This document shows, piece after piece, positions 42,229 to 50,237 of a stretch of DNA of 64,000 bases. Numbering within the stretch: the first letter of the stretch is position 1; every line of letters starts with the position of its first letter. A program made the position numbers and the translations under genes. Under the pieces are notes generated by a model. The model worked only from the letters and a program-made list of their open reading frames with translations, had not been told where the DNA came from and did not search any database. Origin of the DNA: Ancylobacter oerskovii (lineage in GTDB: Bacteria > Pseudomonadota > Alphaproteobacteria > Rhizobiales > Xanthobacteraceae); NCBI RefSeq assembly GCF_018390555.1, contig NZ_JAHBGB010000001.1, forward strand, positions 1 to 64,000, given 5' to 3'.

Positions 42229-43608
42229 ATGAATGCGCCTTTCGTTCCTTCCGAGCAGGGCGGCGTCGATCCCGCGCGCGTCACCGCCCTGCGCGCGGAG
42301 GCCGAGGCGCTCTATCTCGGCACCCGCCCGAAGACCCGCGCGGCGGCCGGCGCGGCGGCACACCTGTTCGAAGGCGTGCCGATGCACTGGATGAGCGACT
42401 GGTCGACGCCGGTGCCGCTGGTGGTGGCCGAGGCGACCGGCGCGCGCCTCGTCGACATCGACGGCAATGCCTATGACGATTTCTGCCTCGGCGACACCGC
42501 GGCGCTGTTCGGCCACGGGCCGGCCCCGGTGCGCCGGGCGCTGACCGAGCAGGCGGCGCGCGGCCTCGCCACCATGCTGCCGAGCCCGGACGCGGCGGCG
42601 GTCGGCGATCTTCTCGCCGCCCGTTTCGGCCTCGGCAAATGGCAGATCGCCACCACGGCGAGCGACGCCAACCGCTTCGCCATCCGCGCCGCCCGCGCGG
42701 CGACCGGGCGCCCGCGCATCCTGGTGTTCGACGGCGCCTATCACGGCGCCGTGGACGAGACCTTCGTGGAGATCGACCGCAGCGGCCAGCCGGCCAACAA
42801 GGCCGGGCTGGTGGGCGAGCCGCGCGACCTCACCCAGTTGACGCGGGTGGCGCCGTTCAACGATCTCGACGCGGTGGAGGCGGCGCTCAAGGACGGCACG
42901 GTCGCCTGCGTCATCACCGAGCCGGTGATGACCAACTGCGCCATGGTGCTGCCGCAGCCCGGCTTCCATGAGGGCCTGCGCGCCCTCACCCGCCGCCACG
43001 GCACGCTGCTGCTGATCGACGAGACCCACACGCTTTCCACCGGGCCGGGCGGCTATGCCCGCGCCTTCGGGCTGGAGCCGGACCTGTTCGTGGTCGGCAA
43101 GGCCATCGCCGGCGGTGTGCCCGCCGCGGTGTGGGGGATGAGCGAGGAGGTGGTGGCGCGGCTGAACGCGGCGCGGGCCAGCGTGCCGCCCGGCCACTCC
43201 GGCATCGGCACCACGCTGTCGGGCAGCCCGCTGCAGCTCGCCGCCCTGCGCGCGACGCTGGAGGAGGTCGCGACGGAGGCGGCCTATGCCCACATGAACG
43301 CCACCGCCGACGCCATGCAGGCGACGCTGGACGCGGTGATCGCCATGGCGGCCCTGCCCTGGCACGTCGCCCGCTGCGGCGCCCGCGTCGAAGTGGTGCG
43401 CTCGGCCCGCCCGCTGCGCAACGGCGCCGAGGCGAAGGCGGCGCATTTCGGCGCGCTGGAAGCGACGATCCACCTCGCCATGCTGGTGCGGGGCACGCTG
43501 ATCTCGCCCTTCCACGACATGATGTTGGCCAGCCCGTCCACCACGGCGGAGCAGGTCGACTGCATGGGCCGCGCCATGGGTGAGGTGCTGGGGCGGCTGG
43601 CCGGCTAA
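42229..43608 (+). CDS. Class III aminotransferase (GSA-aminomutase-like group)
   Basis: A 459-residue PLP enzyme starting at ATG 42229 after GGGAGGA. MHWMSDWSTPVPLVVAEATG, VFDGAYHGAVDETF, LIDETHTLSTGPGGY (PLP Asp) and FVVGKAIAGGVPAAVWG (PLP Lys) are clear. The style is nearer to glutamate-1-semialdehyde aminomutase than to SpuC, yet a heme role is unlikely in this setting. It is probably cotranscribed with the SpuC-like gene and takes part in amine or amino acid turnover. The substrate is unknown. Confidence 0.87.
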   Translation: MNAPFVPSEQGGVDPARVTALRAEAEALYLGTRPKTRAAAGAAAHLFEGVPMHWMSDWSTPVPLVVAEATGARLVDIDGNAYDDFCLGDTAALFGHGPAPVRRALTEQAARGLATMLPSPDAAAVGDLLAARFGLGKWQIATTASDANRFAIRAARAATGRPRILVFDGAYHGAVDETFVEIDRSGQPANKAGLVGEPRDLTQLTRVAPFNDLDAVEAALKDGTVACVITEPVMTNCAMVLPQPGFHEGLRALTRRHGTLLLIDETHTLSTGPGGYARAFGLEPDLFVVGKAIAGGVPAAVWGMSEEVVARLNAARASVPPGHSGIGTTLSGSPLQLAALRATLEEVATEAAYAHMNATADAMQATLDAVIAMAALPWHVARCGARVEVVRSARPLRNGAEAKAAHFGALEATIHLAMLVRGTLISPFHDMMLASPSTTAEQVDCMGRAMGEVLGRLAG

Positions 43609-43653
43609 GCGCCGCCGCGCCGCCAGCGCTCACCGCCTTGCCAAAAGGCACAC

Positions 43654-43758
43654 CCTCATCCTGAGGTGCCGGGCGTAGCCCGGCCTCGAAGGATGCTTGT
43701 CCGGGTGCATCTGGCGGGCATCCTTCGAGGCTCGCTTCGCCCACGCCTCAGGATGAGG
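43654..43758. repeat. Bipartite palindromic repeat (CTCATCCTGAG family)
   Basis: Ends CCTCATCCTGAGG and CCTCAGGATGAGG are exact inverted copies; inner GCCTCGAAGGATGC and GCATCCTTCGAGGC also pair. It lies between the convergent aminotransferase and rhodanese genes. Same family as 35871-35986. Confidence 0.85.
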
Positions 43759-43790
43759 CGATCTATCGGTTATCGCGAGGGTCGACCCGC

Positions 43791-44129
43791 TCAGCCCTGC
43801 TCGGTCGGCAGGCCGGCTTCCTTCCAGGCGAGGATGCCGCCCGCCATGTGGCGGTGCAAATCGTAGCCGGCCGCCTGCGCGGCGGCGGCGGCCTTCTGCG
43901 AGCGCTGGCCGGAGCGGCAGGAAAAGACGAGAAGCTTGTCGCCGGGATCGGGCAAGGCGGCGGCATCGAAGGTCGAGAGCGGGAACTCCACGGCGCCGGG
44001 AATGCGCTCGGCGGCGAGTTCGTTCGGCTCGCGGACATCGACGAGGAGGATGGTGCCGTTATCGAGCCCCGCCTTCACCTCGTCGACCGACAGGTGCTCA
44101 ATCACGCCACCGAACGGGTTGGGCTGCAT
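43791..44129 (-). CDS. Rhodanese-like domain protein
   Basis: A 112-residue single rhodanese domain. HLSVDEVKAGLDNGTILLVD, VREPNELAAERIPGAVEFPL and the active-site loop FSCRSGQRS with catalytic Cys are all in place, ending with GGILAWKEAGLP. It can carry a persulfide sulfur in the cytoplasm. ATG 44129 has AAGGAG eight bases upstream; the frame extends three codons further to a GTG. No partner gene adjoins it. Confidence 0.92.
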   Translation of the reverse strand: MQPNPFGGVIEHLSVDEVKAGLDNGTILLVDVREPNELAAERIPGAVEFPLSTFDAAALPDPGDKLLVFSCRSGQRSQKAAAAAQAAGYDLHRHMAGGILAWKEAGLPTEQG

Positions 44130-44244
44130 CGCGCGCACTCCTTGGAGCCGGGCTGGAGATCCGGCTGGAAACCGCCTTCGACCTAATACCAGCCGCCCGG
44201 CGGCGCAAGGGCCACCCCGCGAAGGGCTCCGCCGCCCTCCGCCT

Positions 44245-45261
44245 TCAGCGCGTGCCGCGCGGGCGCGCGGCCACCACGCCGGCGATGAGCAGGCCGCCGC
44301 CGATCAGCACCAGCGCCGGCGGGAACTCGCGGAACAGCAGCGCCGCCAGCGCCGTGCCGACCAGGATCTGCAGCAGCATCACCATCGAGATCAGCCCGGC
44401 GGGCAGCCGGCCGAGCGCGAAGGTGGTGAGCCCCTGCCCGCCGGCATGCACGATGGCGCCCAGCGCGGCGACCGCCAGCAGGCCGCCCATGCTCGCCGGC
44501 ATGATGCGCTCGCCGGTGGCCAGCGCCCAGGCGAGGCACAGCACCATGCCGACCGCGCTGGAGAGGAGCGCCGTCATGCCGCCGCCGAGCGCCGGTCGGC
44601 CGGGGCTGGCGCGGCGCAGGATGCGCACGAACAGCATGTAGAAGGCATAGGCGAGCGCCGCGGCGACGCAGAGCAGGTCGCCCACCACGCTGCCCGGCCG
44701 GCCGCCGCCGCCCAGGCTCGAGGCGACGATGAGCGCGGCGCCGACCATGGCGAAGCCGAGGGCGACCACGAGGCCGCGCGTCGGCCGCTCGCCGAGGCAC
44801 AGCCAGCCCAGCCCGAAGACGAAGATGACGTAGAGATTGCCGATCAGCACGCCATTGGCGGTGCTGGTGAGAGCCAGCCCGGCATGGAACAGGATGAGGT
44901 CGGCGCCGAAGGCGACGCCGGCCGCCGCCACCAGCAGCACCTGCCGCCAGTTGAGGCGCGGCGCGGTCTGGGCGCGGATGCGGGCATTGAGCCGCGCCTC
45001 GCGCCGCTCCGCCAGCGCCCACAGCGCGGTCGGCCCCAGCGAGAAGAACATCCGCCAGAAGCCGATCGCCGCCGGCCCGACATCCGACAGCCGCACCAGG
45101 ATCGGCGAGAAGCCGATGATCACCGCCGCCAGCACCACCGCGCCGAAGGCCTGCCGGCGCAGCCGCGCATCGTCGGCCTCGACCAGAACGGGAGACAGCA
45201 GCGACGTATCGTCCACGCCTGTCGGCGACAGGGCGGCGGAGACGGGGGGCGGCGGGGACAT
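44245..45261 (-). CDS. EamA/DMT family transporter
   Basis: A 338-residue membrane protein with ten hydrophobic segments in two EamA repeats. The first is around AVVLAAVIIGFSPILVRLSD; the second, after a loop rich in Gly and Arg, begins near VVGDLLCVAAALAYAFYML. ADLILFHAGLALTSTANGVL is the usual end of repeat one. These carriers export amino acids or metabolites. ATG 45261 starts after an open but unlikely upstream extension. It is divergent from a LysR gene that probably controls it. Confidence 0.88.
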   Translation of the reverse strand: MSPPPPVSAALSPTGVDDTSLLSPVLVEADDARLRRQAFGAVVLAAVIIGFSPILVRLSDVGPAAIGFWRMFFSLGPTALWALAERREARLNARIRAQTAPRLNWRQVLLVAAAGVAFGADLILFHAGLALTSTANGVLIGNLYVIFVFGLGWLCLGERPTRGLVVALGFAMVGAALIVASSLGGGGRPGSVVGDLLCVAAALAYAFYMLFVRILRRASPGRPALGGGMTALLSSAVGMVLCLAWALATGERIMPASMGGLLAVAALGAIVHAGGQGLTTFALGRLPAGLISMVMLLQILVGTALAALLFREFPPALVLIGGGLLIAGVVAARPRGTR

Positions 45262-45470
45262 GAGCCGGGCTCGAAAGGTTTGCGAGTGGAGAGCGGACCG
45301 GTTGGTGCCGCAACAGCGAGCAAGCTGCTCGGCATATGGGCATCCCACGGTCGGACATGCCGTAGCACGATGCACAAAGATCGTGAAAACGAATTTAATT
45401 TGTGAATGGATGAGCAAATTTGATACTATTACGCAGCGACAAACGCCGGATCTCACCACCGGACCTCACC

Positions 45471-46340
45471 ATGCGTCATCTCGACACCGAATCGCTGGGA
45501 ATGCTCATCGCCGTCGTCGACAATGGCGGCTTCACCGCGGCGGCGGAGCGCGTGGGGCGCACGCAATCGGCGGTGTCGGCGCGCATCGCGCAGCTGGAGG
45601 AAAATCTCGGCGTGCGGCTGCTGGAGCGCTCGCGCCGCGGCATTTCGCTGACCGAGACCGGCGAGCGGCTGGTGGCGCATGCCCGCCGCATGCTCGCCTT
45701 CGAGAGCGAGGCGCTGGCCGACCTCAAGGGCGGCACGCCGGAGGGCAATGTGCGGCTCGGCATGCCCGACGATTATGTCGACGCCTATTTCACCCCGGTG
45801 ATCTCGCGCTTCGCCGCCGCCTATCCGCGGGTGGAGATCTCGATCCGCTGCGACCTGTCCAAGACGCTGGAGCCGGAAGTCGAGCGCGGGCAGATCGACG
45901 TCGCGCTGTTCACCCGCGACCTCAACCGGCCGACCGGCGAACTCCTGAAGCGCGAGAAGCTGCTGTGGCTCGCCGCGCGCGGCCATCGCCCCGAACGCCA
46001 GGACCCGCTGCCGCTCGCCCTGTTTCCCACCGGCTGCCGCGCCCGCCCGCACATCGCCGCCGCGCTCGACACGGCCGGCCTGCGCTGGCGCGTCGCCTGC
46101 ACCTCGTCCTCGCAGGGCGGCATCTATTCGGCGGTGGAGACCGGGCTGTGCCTCACCGCCATGGCCGAATGCGCCGCGCCGCCGGAATGGCGCCGGCTCG
46201 GCGCCGCCGATGGGCTGCCGCCGCTGCCGGACCTGGAGATCGGGCTGCTGCTGTCGCCCAACGCCTCGACCGCGGCCCGCCGGCTGGCCGACACGCTGCG
46301 CAGCTCCTTCGCGACGCCGAGTGTGGTGGCGGCCGCCTGA
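45471..46340 (+). CDS. LysR-family transcriptional regulator
   Basis: A 289-residue regulator from ATG 45471. The HTH is LGMLIAVVDNGGFTAAAERV then RTQSAVSARIAQLEENLGVR, with the SRRGISLTETG linker. The effector domain (GNVRLGMPDDYVDAYFTPVI, CTSSSQGGIYSAVETGLCLT) resembles the group that governs adjacent EamA exporters. The AT-rich divergent gap of 209 bp must contain both promoters. The other open codons upstream of 45471 are not needed. Confidence 0.88.
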   Translation: MRHLDTESLGMLIAVVDNGGFTAAAERVGRTQSAVSARIAQLEENLGVRLLERSRRGISLTETGERLVAHARRMLAFESEALADLKGGTPEGNVRLGMPDDYVDAYFTPVISRFAAAYPRVEISIRCDLSKTLEPEVERGQIDVALFTRDLNRPTGELLKREKLLWLAARGHRPERQDPLPLALFPTGCRARPHIAAALDTAGLRWRVACTSSSQGGIYSAVETGLCLTAMAECAAPPEWRRLGAADGLPPLPDLEIGLLLSPNASTAARRLADTLRSSFATPSVVAAA

Positions 46341-46358
46341 GCGGCCCCCGGCGGCGCG

Positions 46359-47132
46359 TCAGCGTGCGACCTTGAAGCCGGCGAAGCTCTGCGCCACCGG
46401 AAACACCTGCAGGCTGTTGATGTTCACATGCCGCGGCACGGTGCAGCAGAAGAAGATCTGCTCGGCGATGTCCTCGCCGCTCAGCGCCTCGATGCCCTCA
46501 TAGACCGAGTCCGACTTGCCGGCATCGCCGTGGAAGCGGACCAGCGAGAACTCGGTCTCCACCATGCCCGGCTCGATATTGGTAACGCGCACCGGCGTGC
46601 CGAGCAGGTCGGCCTGCAGATTGAGCGCGAACTGCTTCACGAAGGCCTTGGTGCCGCCATAGGCATTGCCGCCCGGATAGGCATAGTCGCCGGCCACCGA
46701 GCCGGTGAACACCACATGGCCGGCGCCGCGCTCCACCATGCCCGGCAGCACGGCCCGCACGGTGTAGAGCAGCCCCTTGATGTTGGTGTCGACCATGTCC
46801 TCCCAGTCCTTCAGGCTCGCCTTGTGGGCGGGCTCCAGGCCGAGGGCGAGGCCGGCATTGGCGAAGACGACGTTGATGCCGGCGAAGGCCGGCGGCAGGC
46901 CGGCAATGGCGGCCGTGAACGCCTCGTTGTCGCGCACGTCGACTTCCAGCGGCAGCAGATTGGGGCCGAGCTCGTCGCGTAGCGCGATGAGGCGGTCGGC
47001 CCGGCGACCGGTCGCGATCACCCTGGCGCCGGCGAGCGCGAAGCGGCGCGCCGTGGCCGCGCCGATGCCGGACGTGGCGCCGGTGATCAGGACGACGAGG
47101 GTCGAGGGATCGAGCATCTGGTAGCCGGACAT
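46359..47132 (-). CDS. SDR family NAD(P)-dependent oxidoreductase (YdfG-like)
   Basis: A 257-residue short-chain dehydrogenase. LITGATSGIGAATARRFALA binds the cofactor; ATGRRADRL with two Arg after the second strand suggests NADP(H). ANAGLALG, TGSVAGDYAYPGG and YGGTKAFVKQF supply the catalytic Ser, Tyr and Lys. The C-terminal PRHVNINSLQVFPVAQSFAG is the signature of the YdfG group, which reduces 3-hydroxy acids such as serine and also malonic semialdehyde. It is convergent with the LysR gene. Confidence 0.9.
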   Translation of the reverse strand: MSGYQMLDPSTLVVLITGATSGIGAATARRFALAGARVIATGRRADRLIALRDELGPNLLPLEVDVRDNEAFTAAIAGLPPAFAGINVVFANAGLALGLEPAHKASLKDWEDMVDTNIKGLLYTVRAVLPGMVERGAGHVVFTGSVAGDYAYPGGNAYGGTKAFVKQFALNLQADLLGTPVRVTNIEPGMVETEFSLVRFHGDAGKSDSVYEGIEALSGEDIAEQIFFCCTVPRHVNINSLQVFPVAQSFAGFKVAR

Positions 47133-47390
47133 GAACGCCTCCTGTTGCTGCACCGCACATACCGCGATGCCGGCAGCGCGTCCACTGGCCGGCAGAACCG
47201 CAAAGGCCGTTAAGATTCCGTTGTTCATGTCGCCGGATACGCGTCTGCGGCCGGTGGTTGCCGCAAGGGGGCCACGCTGGTGCCACGATCCTCGGGGAAA
47301 AGAAAACGATTGGGTGAGCGGACACGTCACCGAAAAAGGGTAATGTGTTCCGAGGCATGGCCGGCGTGGCGTGCGAGGAGTCTCGAGTCG

Positions 47391-47987
47391 ATGAAGATCA
47401 CCGCCGTTGCCGCCGCCTCTGCCACCGCCCTGCTGCTCGCCGGATGCAGCACCGCGCTGGACGGTTTCGGCGAACGCAAGACGGCGGCGGCCGACCCTGC
47501 GCCCAGCGCCATCACCCCCGCCCCGACCGGCTCCGTGGAGAGCGCGCCGGTGCCCTCCCCCGCTCCCACCGGCGCCAGCGCGGCGACCGCGGGCGACGCC
47601 GTGACGCCGCGCGAAACCACCAATGCCGCCACTTCGGTGCCGCTTACCCAGCCCGGCGCCACCGCCCCCGGCGGCGTCGCCTATGCCGAGCCCGGCGCCA
47701 CCCGCACCCAGCTCGCCGGCAACTGGAGCTATAGCTGGGACAACGGCGCCCGCAGCTGCAAGCTCACCCTCACCACCGAGCGGGGCATGTCCGGCTTCGC
47801 GGCCAATGCCGATGTCGGGTGCCCCAACGACATCTTCATGACCAAGGGCTGGGACGTCTGGGGCAACGAGATCGTGCTGCAGAACCATCTCGGCAAGGTC
47901 ACGGCGCGGCTGCAGCCCGCCGGCAACGGCCATTATGACGGCGTCGCCACCAGCGACGGCGGCAAGATCTCGCTCAACCGGAGCTGA
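47391..47987 (+). CDS. AprI/Inh family metalloprotease-inhibitor-like lipoprotein (Omp19-like)
   Basis: A 198-residue lipoprotein. The signal MKITAVAAASATALLLAGCS ends in the lipobox LLAGC. A Pro/Ala/Thr linker of about 80 residues follows. The C-terminal 100 residues (LAGNWSYSWDNGARSCKLTL, GCPNDIFMTKGWDVWGNEIV, LNRS) form the eight-stranded Inh beta-barrel with a conserved disulfide pair, as in Brucella Omp19. It is likely an outer-membrane lipoprotein that protects against proteases. Start ATG 47391 is set by the signal peptide. Confidence 0.9.
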   Translation: MKITAVAAASATALLLAGCSTALDGFGERKTAAADPAPSAITPAPTGSVESAPVPSPAPTGASAATAGDAVTPRETTNAATSVPLTQPGATAPGGVAYAEPGATRTQLAGNWSYSWDNGARSCKLTLTTERGMSGFAANADVGCPNDIFMTKGWDVWGNEIVLQNHLGKVTARLQPAGNGHYDGVATSDGGKISLNRS

Positions 47988-48222
47988 GACCGCAGGCCCG
48001 GAGCTGTCGGCCGGGCATTTGTGAAACAAATACGACAGTATTCGAAATAAACTTGCTTCCGATCCCGCCAGTTTTCGGGCCATATGGATGTGTTCGCATG
48101 GACACGCCCTATGGTCACGAAGTTGGGAACCAGCATTTGGTTCGTGCGTTGTCAGCAGAGTTGGCTCAAGCTGTGCATGAGCAAAGCTGATTGATTCGCA
48201 ATTCCGATCGGAGGCGGTGGTC

Positions 48223-48474
48223 ATGCTGGGGAATGAGGGGACCGGGCCGACGGAGCCGGCAAGCCGCGAGCGCGATGTAGCGGTCGCGGAGCGTGCGGCG
48301 ACGACCTTCCCGCGGCGCCCTGCGGAAGCGCCCTCCGTCACCGTGCTGATGCGCGATCATCTCGACATGGCCCGCCCGCGCAGCGATGCCGAGGCGCTGC
48401 GGATCCTACGCCAGGCCTTTCCGGCGGCGCCGCTCGCCGCCCGCGTCGCGGCGATGGCCGACCGCGCGCGCTAG
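48223..48474 (+). CDS. Small hypothetical protein
   Basis: An 83-residue open frame from ATG 48223 with GGAGG upstream. The N-terminal half is Ala/Glu/Arg-rich and without structure that I can name. The C-terminal half (VTVLMRDHLDMARPRSDAEA, LRILRQAFPAAPLAARVAAM) is helix-forming and protein-like. No family is recognised and there is no signal peptide. It is convergent with pssA. The start and the existence of the gene need support from expression or conservation. Confidence 0.5.
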   Translation: MLGNEGTGPTEPASRERDVAVAERAATTFPRRPAEAPSVTVLMRDHLDMARPRSDAEALRILRQAFPAAPLAARVAAMADRAR

Positions 48475-48526
48475 GCTTTCGGTCGCCAGCCTCTCGCGCC
48501 CCCCTCTCGCGGACGGCGCCTTCCGA

Positions 48527-49402
48527 TCAGTTCAGGTGGCCCGGCCGTTCCTCGGCGGCCTCCTCGGGCGGCGCCGGGGGGAAGCCCCCGGCCTTCAGGT
48601 GCGCCTCATGCTCGCGCGCCAGCCGGGCATAGCGCAGCGCCGAGAAGGGCAGCGCCGCCAGATAGCCGACCGACAGCACCGACAGCACCGTCCATGGCCA
48701 GGTGACCAGCACCGCCACGAACAGCACCACGCAGACGAAGAGCGGCAATACCGCGTCGCGCGGGATGCGGCTGCCCAGCTTCTTGCCGGAATAGGCCGGC
48801 AGCTTCGAGACCATCAGCAGGGCGATCGCAAGGGTGTAGAACGCCGCCACCGCCGGCGAGGCGACGAGGCGGGGCAGGCCGATCAGCTCGACATAAACCG
48901 GCAGCAGCACGCAGATCGCCCCGAGCGGCGCCGGCACGCCGGTGAAGAAATCGGCGGCGAAGGCCGGGCGGTTGGGATCCTCGAGCATCACGTTGAAGCG
49001 GGCGAGGCGCAGCGCCGCGCAGATGGCGAAGGCGAGCGAGGCGATCCAGCCGATCGAACCCAGCGTCTCCAGGCCCCACATATAGAGCACCAGGCCGGGC
49101 GCCACGCCGAAGCAGACGAAGTCCGAGAGGCTGTCCAGCTCGGCGCCGAAGCGCGAGGTGCCCTTCAGCATGCGGGCGAGTCGCCCGTCCATGCCGTCGA
49201 GCACGGCGGCGATGACGATGGCGCCCAGCGCCAGCTCCATCCGCCCCTCGATCGCCATGCGGATGCCGGTGAGGCCGGCGCAGAGCGCCAGCAGCGTCAC
49301 CAGATTCGGGATGAGCAGCCGGGCGGGCACCGCCTGGAAACGGCGGCGGCGCGGCTCCGGCACCTCGGGATCGGGCTCGAAGGGCACGAAGATGTTCGAC
49401 AT
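48527..49402 (-). CDS. pssA: CDP-diacylglycerol-serine O-phosphatidyltransferase
   Basis: A 291-residue integral membrane enzyme with eight hydrophobic segments. The CDP-alcohol phosphotransferase motif DG-x2-AR-x8-G-x3-D-x3-D is complete in DGMDGRLARM and GAELDSLSD. LLIPNLVTLLALCAGLTGIR is the usual entry of the type II PssA found in Alphaproteobacteria. It makes phosphatidylserine from CDP-diacylglycerol and serine. It follows psd by 69 bp on the same strand, so synthesis and decarboxylation are coexpressed. Confidence 0.95.
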   Translation of the reverse strand: MSNIFVPFEPDPEVPEPRRRRFQAVPARLLIPNLVTLLALCAGLTGIRMAIEGRMELALGAIVIAAVLDGMDGRLARMLKGTSRFGAELDSLSDFVCFGVAPGLVLYMWGLETLGSIGWIASLAFAICAALRLARFNVMLEDPNRPAFAADFFTGVPAPLGAICVLLPVYVELIGLPRLVASPAVAAFYTLAIALLMVSKLPAYSGKKLGSRIPRDAVLPLFVCVVLFVAVLVTWPWTVLSVLSVGYLAALPFSALRYARLAREHEAHLKAGGFPPAPPEEAAEERPGHLN

Positions 49403-49471
49403 CGGTCCGTCTCGCTCACATCGTCTCGCCGGCGCCGCAGCGCCATATCCTGCGTTCAGTCCACCCGGCGT

Positions 49472-50167
49472 TCAGTCTACCCGGAAGGTCAGGCCGCCGA
49501 GGGCGCCCGCATCCGCCAGCACGGTCTCGCCCGCCACCGCCCGCTGGCCCTCGGCCACCAGCGGCGCGATGCCGGCGGGCAGGTAGACGTCCACCCGCGA
49601 GCCGAAGCGGATGAGGCCGAAACGCTGGCCCGGCGCCAGCATGTCGCCTTCCTGCTTGAAGCCGACGATGCGCCGCGCCACCAGCCCGGCGATCTGCACC
49701 ACCCCGATGCGCCCCAGCGCGGTGTCAAGCACGAGGCCGTTGCGCTCATTGTCCTCGCTGGCCTTGTCGAGATCGGCGGAAAGGAACTTGCCCGGCTTGT
49801 AGGCGATGCGCTCGATACGGCCGGCGACCGGCGACCGGTTCACATGCACGTCGAAGACGTTCATGAAAATGCAGATGCGCGACATGGGTTCCACGCCGAG
49901 GCCGAGTTCCGGCGGCGGCACCGCCGGCCCGACGAGGCACACCCGCCCATCGGCCGGCGAGACGACCAGCCCCTCGCGCAGCGGCGTCACCCGCTCGGGA
50001 TCGCGGAAGAAATAGCAGATCCATACGGTGATCAGCACCGCGATCCAGCCGAGCGGCGGCAGCAGCCACAGCAGCAGCAGGGAGACGGCGACCCCGATCA
50101 GGATGAAGGGGTAGCCCTCGCGATGGATCGGGGCGAGGCCGCCGCGGATGGAATCGATGACCGACAT
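49472..50167 (-). CDS. psd: Phosphatidylserine decarboxylase proenzyme
   Basis: A 231-residue short-form (archaeal/alphaproteobacterial type) decarboxylase. [20 protein letters not shown] anchors it. SPADGRV and [17 protein letters not shown] are the conserved core, and [14 protein letters not shown] contains the Gly-Ser pair where self-cleavage forms the pyruvoyl group. It converts phosphatidylserine to phosphatidylethanolamine. It is upstream of pssA on the minus strand and 70 bp after the ABC transporter gene. The start is ATG 50167. Confidence 0.95.
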   Translation of the reverse strand: MSVIDSIRGGLAPIHREGYPFILIGVAVSLLLLWLLPPLGWIAVLITVWICYFFRDPERVTPLREGLVVSPADGRVCLVGPAVPPPELGLGVEPMSRICIFMNVFDVHVNRSPVAGRIERIAYKPGKFLSADLDKASEDNERNGLVLDTALGRIGVVQIAGLVARRIVGFKQEGDMLAPGQRFGLIRFGSRVDVYLPAGIAPLVAEGQRAVAGETVLADAGALGGLTFRVD

Positions 50168-50237
50168 GACGTCTCCCGCACAAAGCTGAGGCACAGGTAG
50201 TGCCGCGCGGGGAGCGCGTCAAATGCGCGGGCGTCGC

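Noticed and set aside
42229-43608. Second class III aminotransferase as heme-pathway hemL
   Set aside because: Sequence is only generally similar to GSA aminomutase and the polyamine context does not fit; left without a symbol.
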